64,000 nucleotides of DNA. Source: Simmondsia chinensis. Taxonomy: Eukaryota > Streptophyta > Magnoliopsida > Caryophyllales > Simmondsiaceae. Within the stretch, counting starts at the first letter, position 1. The number at the start of each line of letters is the position of its first letter. The position numbers and the translations under genes were made by a program. Below the pieces are notes generated by a model. That model worked only from the letters and a program-made list of their open reading frames with translations. It was not told the DNA's origin and made no database searches. This document shows positions 46,513-56,504 of the stretch, piece after piece. The stretch spans positions 5,835,501 through 5,899,500 of the forward strand of contig JAGTTD010000018.1 in NCBI GenBank assembly GCA_018398585.1. The letters run 5' to 3'.

Positions 46513-47339
46513 TGAACCAAACTGATCATCAATCCATTATCAATTATTCAAGCTTAAGACTTGGCTATGAAAATCTTGGACAAATGGCGCAAGTTAAATT
46601 CCCTTACAAGGGGTAAATGCAATAACTATGGTAGAAGGGGGCACCTTCTCAAACATCGTAGTAGGCACTCTTTTTATATTTACTGATCAAAATGGAAGCT
46701 CCAGCTATACTACTCTTGTAGGATAAAGCTGAACAATTTTGTATGTTGGTGTTGGGACTTGTATGCTAAGTCATATGTTCTCTTGTTTTATATATAGTGT
46801 GAATATTTAACGACTACTTCCTGATTTCATGCAAGCACCTTCGCACGTCTTGCACCTCGAACCTCCCATAATCTGCTAGAACACCTCTAAGAATATCATG
46901 TGTAAAGTCAAAAGTCTTCTCCTCCACCCAACTCATTCATAACTATTGAGCCCCACATTTCTTTTGGCATCTCAAGCTCGAGTTTATGTTCTTTAGGAAT
47001 ATTCCTGGTAATAGCCATAAGTACTTCCTCACCTCAAATTATTTTTTAATTGTGTGTCAGTGTCTTATTTAATAAAATTATGACATTGTTTCCAACTTGC
47101 CAAGTTTAATGGGTAAATATATAATATGACATTACTAATTTATGAAAAAAAATTTAATTTAGTGTTCTGCTAGAGATATAATAATTTCATGATTTAAGAT
47201 AGGCTTTTGATATTTAGAGGGAAAAAAAAGAAAGCACTATTCGTAGGATACAATTATGATTATTTTTTATTTGGACAAACATGTCCCCTTTAGTCTTTTT
47301 TTTTTTTTTTTTTTCTTTTGTGATCTGACCTTTTAGTCT
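46513..47339. other. Intergenic between Copia-C and the MULE
   Basis: No gene or domain recognised. There is a poly-T run near 47298-47315. The last bases form the left copy of the 9-bp MULE target duplication. Confidence 0.6.
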
Positions 47340-47348
47340 TAACTTCTT

Positions 47349-47501
47349 GGGAAATTGTACGGTTTGAACCCCCATCCCCCCTCCCCTAATCTTTTTTAGA
47401 CCCCCATTAACCCAAAATAGACCCTTTTGGACAAAAATGTCACTCTCACTTCACCCCCACCCGTCCACTCTCTCTCTCCCATTCTCTCTCCTCATTTAAT
47501 G
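47349..47501 (+). repeat. MULE left terminal inverted repeat
   Basis: 153 bp matching the reverse complement of 61880-62030. Conserved text includes TTAACCCAAAATAGACCC and TTTTGGACAAAAATG, followed by a CT-rich part with CTCTCTCTCCCATTCTC. CT-rich sequence continues inward and probably forms the promoter and leader of the ULP gene. Confidence 0.92.
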
Positions 47502-48099
47502 TTAGCAGCCGGTGCCCTGAACCTTACCCCCTCTTCTCTCTCCTTATTTAATTTTACAGCCGCAAATTTCAAATTAACATCTCCCCCTTCCCTTCCGTGT
47601 TCTCTCTCCTCCAAAGCGTGTTTTGCAAGTCTCTCCTCTTTCTCTCACCCATTCATCCTCTTTCTCCTCTAACTTCATTTGCGATTCTCGTTCCCATCGA
47701 TTGTGAACCTCTAGCTGCTCTATCTGCTGCAAGACACCTTCGTCCGGCAATATCGTCTGTTTGCTCGCTTCATCCTTGCTCTCTACATCAATATAGGGTT
47801 TAATCACCATTTCCGAAGGTGAGCGCCGATTTTCGAAGTTATTTTGTAAGGAAATGTATAATAGGCGTTTGTTTCGTGTGTTGCATGGGTATAGTATTGG
47901 TTAGGGTTTTATTTAGGGTTTAGGATTTTGGTGTTAGTGGCTTTGTGAGTAAAGGTTGGTGTGTTTTATCCTGGTTTGGTTGTTGATTCAGTGGCTGATT
48001 AACTTTATTGTGTAGATGTTTTACTTGCTTTTTCGTATTTTATGTGTGTGGAGGTTGAATCGGTTTTTATTGATAGTTCTCTATAAGTTATGTGGATTT

Positions 48100-50095
48100 T
48101 GGGGGTGGAAAGCAGATATTGACGGTGAAGCATAAATGGTGGATGATTAATGATTCACAGTTTGTATTTTAAGTCATTAGTGGTGTATGATCAATCATAC
48201 ATGGTGTATGATTGGTTTTGATGGTGGAAAACCAAGTTTTCTAGGTGTGTTTTAAGTAATTAGTGGTGTATGATAGGTTTTGATGGTGTCAAATCAACTT
48301 GTGTTAGTTTGTTTTTAGTCATTAGTGGTGTATGATTAATCATACACCATGTATGATTGCTTTTAATGCTGTAAAATGAACTTATCTAAATGTGTATCAA
48401 GTAAACAGTAGTGTATAATCAATCGTACACCGTGTATGATAGGTTGTATTGGTGTAAAACGAACTTGTCTTGGTGTGTTTGAAGTAAACAATGGTGTATG
48501 ATAGATTTTAATGGTGTAAAATCAATTTTTGTTAGTGTGTTTCAAGTCATTAGTGGTGTATGATTAATCATACACCGTGTATGGTTGCTTTTAATGCTGT
48601 AAAATGAACTTATCTAGGTGTGTATTAAGTAAACAGTGGTGTATGATCAATCATACACCGTATATGATCAATCATACACCGTGTATGGTAGGTTGTATTG
48701 GCGTAAAACCAACTTGTCTTGGTGTGTTTGAAGTAAACAGTGGTGTACGATTAATCATACACCGTGTATGATAGGTTTTGATGGTGTGAAATCAACTTGT
48801 GTTAGTTTGTTTTGAGTCATTAGTGGTGTATGATTAATCATACACCGTGTATGATTGATTTTAATGTTGTAAAATGAACTTATCTAGGTGTGTATCAAGT
48901 AAACAGTGGTGTATGATCAATCATACACCGTGTATGATTGGTTTTAAGGGTGTCAAATCAACTTGTTCAGGTGTGTTTCAAGTAATTAGTGGTGTAGGAT
49001 CAATCATACACCGTGTATGATAGGTTTTAATGGTGCGAAATCAACTTGTTTAGATGTGTTTCAAGTAATTAGTGGAGTATGATCAATCATACACCTTGTA
49101 TGACAGGTTTTAATGCTGTGAAATCAACTTGGGTTAGTGTGTTTCAAGTAAACAGTGGTGTATGATCAATCATACCCAGTGTATGATAGGTTGTAATGGT
49201 GTAAAACCAACTTGTCTTGGTATGTTTCAAGTAAACAGTGGTGTATGATTAATCATACACCGAGTATGATTGCATTTAATGGTGTAAAATCAATTTGTGT
49301 TAGTGTGTTTCACGTCATTAGTGGTGTATGATCAATCATACACCGTGTATGATTGGTTTTAATGCTGTGAAATCAAATTGTGCTAGTGTGTATAAAGTAA
49401 ATAGTGGTGTATGATGAATCATACATCGTGTATGATTGCTTTTAATGGTGTAAAACCAACTTGTCTTTGTGTGTTTCAAGTAAACAGATACACCGTGTGT
49501 GATTGCATTTAATGCTGTAAGACGAACTTATCTAGGTGTGTATTAAGTAAACAATGGTGTATGATCAATCATACACCGTTTATGATAGGTTTTAATGGTG
49601 TAAAATCAATTTGTGTTAGTGTGTTTCAAGTCATTAGTTGTGTATGATTAATCTTACACCGTGTATGACTGCTTTTAATGCCTTAAAACGAACTTATCTA
49701 GGTGTGTATCAAGTAACAGTGGTATATGATCGATCATACACCGTGTATGATAGGTTGTATTGGTGTAAAACCAACTTGTCTTGGTGTGTTTGAAGTAAAC
49801 AGTGGTGTATGATTAATCGTACACCATGTATGATAGGTTTTAATGCTGTAAAATAGACTAGTTTATGTGTATTTCTCCTGATTAGTGGTGTATGTTTAAC
49901 CATATACCGTGTATGATAGGTTTTAACTGTGTAAAATCAACTATTTACTGTAATTAATGGTTTATGATCAATCACACACCGTGTATGGTAGGTTTTAATT
50001 GTGTGAAATCAACTGGTCTGGGTGTGTTTCAAGTCATTAGTGGTGTATGCTTAATCATACACCTTGCACGGTTTGTTTTAATGGTGTATCATGGG
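48100..50095 (+). repeat. Palindrome array A1 (intron 1 of the ULP gene)
   Basis: About 2 kb of tandem units spaced roughly 80-115 bp. Each centre holds three consecutive half-sites: GGTGTATGAT, then its complement ATCATACACC, then GTGTATGAT. Between centres are AAAATCAACTTGT, GTGTTTCAAGTAA and AGTGGTG phrases. Units differ by point changes only. The orientation follows the ULP gene. Confidence 0.92.
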
Positions 50096-50291
50096 TTTAA
50101 TCTTTGGTTTTATGATGTTTTTCTTTTATTTTAGATGGCATTTTACACACGCAGGAAGAGCCGATCAGAAGTGAAGGTTGATTACATTTTCCCAAGGAGT
50201 TGCTGAAAATTCCTGCAGGTTAACCAGATGAGAGTATCAACCAAAGCTGTGATGGAGATTAGGGAAATCTTTAAGAACGACGAATCCAAGG

Positions 50292-50964
50292 TTTGACACA
50301 GTATCCATATGAATTGTGTATGACTTATCATACACGGTGTATGATGAGTTTGAATTGTGTAAAATGAAGTTATATAGTTATGTTTCAAGTAATTGGTAGT
50401 GTATGACTTAGCATACACGGTGTATGATGAGTTTTAAATGTGTAAAATCAACTTGTATAGGTGTGTTTCAAGTAATAAGTGGTGTATGATCAATCATACA
50501 CCGTGTACGATATGGTTTAATGGTGTAAATCGACTTATGTTATTGTGTGTTAAGTAAACAAGTGGTGTATGATTAGTCATATGCCGTGTATGATTGGTTT
50601 TAATGGTGTAAAATCAACTTGTGTTATTGTGTTTTAAGTAAAGAGTGGTGTATGATCAGTTATACACCATGTATGATAGGGTTTAATTATGTAAAATCAA
50701 CTTGTTTATGTGTGTTTCCAGTGATTAGTGGTGTGTGGTTAACCATACACCATATATGATAGGTTTTACTTGTCTAAGAATAACTTGTGTTACGGTGTTT
50801 CAACTAATTAGTGTTGTATGGTTTTAAACGTGCAAAATCATGTCATCCTTATCAATCATACACCGTGTATGATAGGTTTTAAATATCTTAAATCATACTG
50901 TGTTGCTATGTTCCAAGTGATTAGTGGTGTGTGTTGTGTTTGAAGTAATTTGTCTCATATTACA
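50292..50964 (+). repeat. Palindrome array A2 (intron 2 of the ULP gene)
   Basis: About seven further units of the A-type repeat between exons 2 and 3 of the ULP gene, same orientation as A1. It sits precisely between the GTTTGA donor at 50291 and the TTACAG acceptor at 50960-50965. Confidence 0.9.
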
Positions 50965-51904
50965 GGAAATGGATGTTGTTCTGCACTACATTATGCAGAA
51001 GAAACATAAGTGGCCAGAACATTTCGACCAAACGGCAACATGCGCAAATATGTTGGTTGCTATTCTATTTGGACCCCTATTCAAACGCACTCAAAACAGA
51101 GAAATCCCCATCGAATCAGCTTTTGAAGATTTTGATTCGTTGATCATAAAGTTTCTTGCCGGGGATGTCCAATATGGGGTCCGCTGCCACGACGTGGATC
51201 GGATATACATGTCTATCAATCAACCAAATCAACATTGGTTCCTTGCTGCTATCAATTTTAAAGATTGGCGGATAGAGGTAATTGATTACTTGTACTCCGC
51301 CGCAACCAAGGAATCAAGATTAGAATATGTGGAGCCAATTGCAAAATTGCTTCCATATGCTCTAGATATGGTTAATTTTTAGGACGTCCGAAAGGACCTT
51401 ATACATCTCAGAGGCAAACCTTTCGTGATCACTTACGACCAGGATTCATGTCCACAACAGATGGGGTACGACATCTACTTCCATTGTTGTTTTACTATGT
51501 TAATTTTTTTTGGTTATTAAGTGGATAAAAATAGTCATTACTTACAATGATGCCTAATTTCTTATTGTATCATCTATATTGTTATGAACCGCAGGTCAGA
51601 TTGTGGCATATTTGTCATAAAGTTTATTGAATTTTTGCTTACAAATGGACTCAGTATCTCCCAATGCACGCATGGGCAGATGGGGAAGTTGCGGATGAAT
51701 ACTTGCGTATACTTGTACAGGCATGGAAGAAAGAAACAGATGAAAATGTATACAGGTGAATAAAATTCTGTGATGCGTATATAATATTGTATATTACCAT
51801 AGGATTTACATTGTAATCATTGTACTGAAAATTGTAGAAAGGTTGTGATGTGTATGTAATATTGTATAATTTCATATTGTTGTATATTCCTGTTGACGTA
51901 TTTT

Positions 51905-52105
51905 CAAATTGTGTAATGAAAATTGTGAATGAAGTATTTTGAAGTTGGTCCCAATTGTGTGTTCTAAGTGTTTGATGTGTTTTTGAAGTGTGTTATGATG
52001 TGTGTCAACACACAGGGAGGGTGTGTCGACACACATTCTAGCAGAACAGGGATGCAGAGGTGTGTGTCGACACACAGGGATGGTGTGTCGACACACATTT
52101 TTACA
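51905..52105 (+). repeat. ULP 3' flank with four GTGTGTCGACACAC palindromes
   Basis: Begins 140 bases after the ULP stop. It holds palindromes at about 52000-52013, 52021-52034, 52061-52076 and 52083-52098, arranged as two pairs separated by GCAGAACAGGGATGCAGAGG. The whole segment is homologous, in inverted orientation, to 55975-56225, the 3' flank of the transposase gene. Confidence 0.85.
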
Positions 52106-52229
52106 GAACAGTGATATATCCCAATATTTACGTCAACCACACCTATATAAGTTCATTTTACACCTATATAAGTTCATATTAACCTAATATAACCCATCAT
52201 AGACCAATTATTAATTGAAAAACACTTAT

Positions 52230-52425
52230 AAAGGTTGATTTTACACCATTACACCAGCAAAACTTGAAATAAACATGCAAAAGTTGATTTTACACCACTA
52301 AAACCTATCTTACACCGTGTATGATTGATCATACACCACAAATTGCTTGAAACACATTAAAACAAGTTGATTTCACACCACTTAAAACTATCATACACCG
52401 TGTATAGTGAACAGTTGTAGGAAAT
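52230..52425 (-). repeat. Short palindrome array between the MULE genes
   Basis: About two units of the repeat in the minus sense (ATTACACCATTACACC, TTACACCGTGTATGATTGAT). It separates the ULP 3' flank from the unidentified minus-strand exons at 52510-53440. Confidence 0.75.
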
Positions 52426-52509
52426 CCTTTATACATTTCTTTACGTTATACATAATTTAAAGGTTTATTAGCTAGGGATATACGGTACTGATATTAGCCT
52501 ACATGTAAC

Positions 52510-53440
52510 TTTAAATTACCCTGCAGACAATTTGAAGGACATACTGGAAAGATTCAAACAGTTGTTTGTAAGATTGCATCGCGAGTTTTCTGTAGTTGTC
52601 AGGACCTCTTTCGTCGTATTGCTTTAACTCAGCAACTGACTTCTTCAGTTTTCTGTTAAGATCTCCAGCTATGAGGAATTGAGACAAAGCAATGCCCCTG
52701 AACCAAGTATGTATTTTAATGGTAAGATTAAGCTAAACAAGATGTAATTGTAAATTGAGCATCATCATTGGAAAGAAATATGCGGCAATAGTTATATTGA
52801 ATTGCTAATAACACAAAGAATGAACGCGTATGATACATCCTTTCAGTAGTATTTGAAGTGTTCAAGTGTGATATTTATAATATGCCCAGGCATCCAAGTA
52901 ACAACCATAAGTATCCTAAACTACATAACAAATTTGAAACGCACTTTTGATAATCACTTTAATTTAGGTGAAAATGGAAATATGTTGACCATACCTGAAA
53001 GCATCACAATCTCTGAATCCGCTGTAACCTGAGATTAAGGGTCTATCCCCCTTGTCCCTCTGCATATGTTGTATGTAAAGTGCACACACTGCATGCATAC
53101 AAAATTCAAGATCCTTATCATGCGGATGCACTTCGCACCATTAAAACTCATCATATACTGTACACCATGTATGATTGATCATACACCACTAATTACTTGA
53201 AATACCCTTGATGAATCATGATCTGTAGAAGTGCCTACACCTCTCCCTGCCTCTCAGCTGTCACTGGCCCACCACCGCCACTACTAGAACCACTTACATT
53301 AGCAATTTCAACAGCTAGATGCAGCACGAAACTGAGGAACCGTGGATGCTTGGCTTCCTGTCCAACTCCTCCATTTATAGGCAAAAGCATACAAGGTACA
53401 AATACATGGGGAGAACCGTGGGAGAGGGGTAGGATAAAGT
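52510..53440 (-). pseudogene. Candidate spliced gene of unknown function in the MULE centre
   Basis: Three minus-strand open blocks with consistent coding appearance. Block 1, near 53395-53250, reads MLLPINGGVGQEAKHPRFLS and ends in GSSSGGGGPVTAERQGE before a GTGTAG donor. Block 2, at about 53105-52997, reads LYIQHMQRDKGDRPLISGYS before a GTATGG donor. Block 3, at about 52703-52510, follows a GGTTCAG acceptor, reads SQFLIAGDLNRKLKKSVAEL and ends at TAA. The phase between blocks 1 and 2 is unresolved, and array sequence lies between them. I do not recognise the protein. It could be a captured host gene fragment or a third MULE gene. A diverged inverted copy of block 1 lies at 55081-55180. Confidence 0.5.
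53140..53215 (-). repeat. Single palindrome unit within the candidate gene
   Basis: One repeat unit in the minus sense (ACACCATGTATGATTGATCA with ATACACCACTAATTACTTGA), lying where an intron of the candidate gene would be. Confidence 0.75.
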
Positions 53441-53680
53441 AGGTGGTAGTTGAGGTTATTAAATGTCATGCTTGGGTGTCCATTATGACCCCTGAACATT
53501 CAATGCTCAACCCCCAACTACCCCAACTGGTCAGTCTCCTCCATTTAAAACAATTTCATTGATAATACACAACCTCACACCAGTCAATGTGCTATGGATA
53601 ATACAAAACTGCCATTAATAATGCACGTATATTAATAGTACACAATTTCATTGATATTAATTGCAATTACACCATTAAAA
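53300..53680 (-). repeat. Left arm of MULE central inverted repeat
   Basis: The reverse complement of this segment matches 54810-55180 over about 370 bp (shared GGGGTAGTTGGGGGTTGA and ATGTTCAGGGGTCATAAT). The arms enclose array B. A related third piece without the coding part occurs at 56230-56345. Confidence 0.82.
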
Positions 53681-54815
53681 TGTATCATACACGGTGTATG
53701 ATAAGTCATAAACCACTAATTACTTAAAACACATTTACACAAGTTCATTTTACACCATTAAAACCAATCATACACCATGTATGATTGATCATACACCACT
53801 AATTACTTAAAAAAGATCTACACAATTTGGTTTCACAGCATTAAATCCAATCATACACCATATATGATTGATCATACACTACTAATTACTTTAAACACAT
53901 TAATACAATTTGATTTCACGCCATTAAAACGTATCATACACCACTAATTGCTTAAAACGCAAAAAAAAAAAAAAAGTTGTTTTCAAACTATTTAGAGCAA
54001 TCGTACACGGTGTATGATTGATCTTACAACACTATTGACTTGAAAGACGCTAAAACAAGTTGATGCACACTATTGAAACACACTTGTACAAGTTGATTTT
54101 ACACAATTACAACTTATCATACACGGTGTATGATAAGTCATACACCACTAATTACTTGAAACATAACTATAAAAGTTGATTTTACCCAATTAAAACTTAT
54201 CATACACGGTGGATGATAAGTCATACACCACTAATTACTTGAAACATAACTATATAAGTTGATTTTATACATTTAAAACTCATCATACACCGTGTATGAT
54301 AAGTCATACACCAATACTTACTTAAAACATAACTATATAAGTTAATTTTACACAATTAAAACTCATCATACACTGTGTATCATAAGACATACACCACTAA
54401 TTACTTGAAACACACTTATACAAGTTGATTTTACACATTTAAAACTTATCATACACCGTGTATGATAAGTCATACACCACTAATTACTTGAAACATAACT
54501 ATATAAGTTAATTTTACAATTCAAACTCATCATACACAGTGTATGATAAGTCATACACCACTAATTACTTGAAACATAACTATATAAGTTGATTTTACAA
54601 TTCAAACTCATCATACACAGTGTATGATAAGTCATACACCACTAATTACTTGAAACATAACTATATAAGTTGATTTTACAATTCAAACTAATCATACACC
54701 GTGTATGATAAGTCATACATCACTAATTACTTGAAACATAACTATATAAGTTGATTTCACACCATTAAAACCTATCATAGACGGTGTATGATTGATCGTA
54801 TACCACTAATTTTTT
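53680..54815 (-). repeat. Palindrome array B
   Basis: About ten units in the minus sense (TTAAAACTTATCATACACCG, GTGTATGATAAGTCATACACC, ACTAATTACTTGAAACATAA). Several adjacent units at 54480-54720 are nearly identical, with a period near 95 bp, indicating recent local amplification. The array forms the loop between the inverted arms 53300-53680 and 54810-55180. Confidence 0.9.
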
Positions 54816-55180
54816 TTATTACAATGTAATTGCTATTAATATCAATTAAATTGTTTACTATTATAATACGTGCATTATTAATGACAGTTTTGTATTATCC
54901 ATAACACATTGACTGGTGTGAGGTTGTGTATTATAAATGCCCTTATTATTTTAAATGGATGATAATAACCGGTTGGGGTAGTTGGGGGTTGAACACTGAA
55001 TGTTCAGGGGTCATAATTGACACCCAAGAAAGACATTTAATCACCTCAATTACCACCTACTTTATCCTAATCCTCCCCTACTATTTTCACTGTGTATTTG
55101 TACCTTGTATGCTTTTGCCTATAAATGAAGGAGTTGACCAGGATGCTAAGCATCCACGGTTCCTCAATTTTGTGCTACAT
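54810..55180 (+). repeat. Right arm of MULE central inverted repeat
   Basis: Inverted partner of 53300-53680. It contains an open stretch (VPCMLLPINEGVDQDAKHPR) diverged from block 1 of the candidate gene on the other arm. That both copies stay readable suggests that the segment was coding when duplicated. Confidence 0.82.
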
Positions 55181-55202
55181 CAAGGGTTCACACATCAAGG
55201 AG

Positions 55203-55424
55203 AATGTCAAGGATGTGATGTTTTAATGCTGAGTGGAGATTTGCTAATTACCTATGCTCAGCTTCACCTATTGATCATGATTCATCAAGGGTTTTGCTTA
55301 ATCCGGTTTTAAAGGAAGTATGTGATCAAGCAAAACCCTTTATGAATCATGATCAGTCAGTGAAGCTGAGCACAGGTAATTAGTGTGTCTCCACTCAGCC
55401 GTAAAACATCACATCCTTGACATT
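55203..55424. repeat. Long hairpin: 97-bp inverted arms, 28-base loop
   Basis: Arms 55203-55299 and 55328-55424 are complementary at most positions (AATGTCAAGGATGTGATGTT against AACATCACATCCTTGACATT, and GGGTTTTGCTT against AAGCAAAACCC). The RNA of either strand would fold into a long stem, the type of substrate used by plant Dicer-like enzymes. No expression evidence is available. Confidence 0.85.
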
Positions 55425-55566
55425 GATCATAGGTGATTAATCATGATTTTTTCAATAGCTTCTACAGAAAGGTCAAGAAGTAACTATGCTTTTTGATAGT
55501 CAGTATATCCTATTGCAATTTTCATATGGGTTGCCTATATATCATGCTTCTTATTGTATATTATAG

Positions 55567-55945
55567 GAATGTGAAGACTCCCCTTCTGTTACTTGAGGAT
55601 CAACGATTGGATTTCACTGTTTTGACTGCCATGACAGGTCAATTTTGGCATCGGTTGGAAAACAACGACATCTGGCTTACTGATGGGTTTAAATGGTATA
55701 AAATCAGCTTATGTTATTGTGTTTTAAGTCAGAAGTGGTGTATGATAGGTTTTACTTGTCTAAAAACAACTTATGTTAGGGTGTTTCAATGACATCTGGC
55801 TTACTAATGGGTTTAAATGGTATAAAATCAACTTGTGTTATTGTGTTTTAAGTCACAAGTGGTGTATGACAGGTTTTACTTGTCTGAAAACAACTTGTGT
55901 TAGGGAGTTTCAATGACATCTGGCTTACTGATGGGTTTAAGCGAT
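55567..55945 (+). pseudogene. Exon-like fragment with its 3' end tandemly duplicated
   Basis: After a TATTATAG acceptor an open block reads VKTPLLLLEDQRLDFTVLTA and continues to DIWLTDGFKW before a possible GTATAA donor near 55690. The last exon bases plus following array sequence recur at 55791 and 55915, a 124-bp period (starts at 55667, 55791, 55915), so the exon end and donor are triplicated. The protein is not recognised. Confidence 0.45.
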
Positions 55946-55974
55946 TTAAAATAATTTCATTGAAAAAACGACAC

Positions 55975-56225
55975 TGTGTGTCGACACACAGTTCCGCATG
56001 CTCGGTTCTGTTGATCTACATGTCGACACACGGGCCCAGTGTGTTGACACACACCGCTGCATCCCTGTTTCTGTAAGAATGTGTGTCAACACACAGCCCT
56101 GTGTGTTGACACACATCCCAACATGCTTCAAAACATATCAAAACACATCAAAACACTTAGATAACACATTTAGGACCAACTTCAATAAACTTCATTTATA
56201 AATTTCATTACATAATTTAAAAATA
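55975..56225 (-). repeat. Transposase 3' flank with GTGTGTCGACACAC palindromes
   Basis: On the minus strand, about 280-530 bases past the transposase stop. It holds palindromes near 55976-55992, 56021-56033, 56039-56054, 56079-56095 and 56101-56115, in variants TCGA and TCAA/TTGA. It is homologous to the ULP 3' flank at 51905-52105 in the same sense relative to its gene, including the GAACAGGGATGCAG-like spacer. Confidence 0.85.
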
Positions 56226-56229
56226 CATC

Positions 56230-56345
56230 AACACCTCACACCAGTCAATGTGGTATGGATAATACAAAACTGCCATTAAAAATGCATGTATATTAATAGT
56301 ACACAATTTCATTGATATTAATAGCAATTACATTGTAAAAAATAA
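56230..56345 (+). repeat. Third copy of MULE spacer repeat
   Basis: Matches 53565-53680 in direct orientation (CCTCACACCAGTCAATGTG, ATTAATAGTACACAATTTCA) and 54810-54930 in inverted orientation. Confidence 0.8.
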
Positions 56346-56504
56346 AATAAATAAAGGACCGTCGATGGACAAAGGTATGGAAGGTTGGTTCATGCGCGAA
56401 AGAAGGACACTATACAACTGTAATGAATAATATACGTAAGTAAATAAATGTACAATATCATCATCGATAGTAGCAAATAAAATTTATACATATGAAGAAT
56501 GTAA

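Larger units (their letters stand above)
47819..51763 (+). pseudogene. MULE-borne Ulp1-like C48 cysteine protease gene
   Basis: A spliced plus-strand gene. A leader exon appears to end at a GTGAGC donor (47819). Exons follow at 50135-50290 (acceptor TTTTAG, start MAFYTRRKSRSEVKVD), 50966-51475 (acceptor TTACAG, donor GTACGA) and 51595-51763 (acceptor CCGCAG, stop TAA). The splice phases agree. The Ulp1 catalytic set is all present: His in NQHWF (51233-51235), Asp in VIDYLY (51284-51286), Gln in CPQQ, Cys in SDCGIF (51602-51604). Ulp1 enzymes cleave SUMO or SUMO-like tags; the role in MULEs is unknown. Two in-frame stops break it, TGA in exon 2 (near 50204) and TAG at 51380-51382, each one C-to-T step from a sense codon. 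Introns 1 and 2 consist of array repeats. Confidence 0.82.

Noticed and set aside
47427..47810. Open frames in the left MULE terminus
   Set aside because: They derive from CT-rich terminal repeat and leader; splice evidence places the ULP start at 50135.
53218..53442. Plus-strand open frame reading CLSAVTGPPPPLLEPL
   Set aside because: It is antisense to the Gly/Ser-rich block of the minus-strand candidate gene, which has better splice and stop context.
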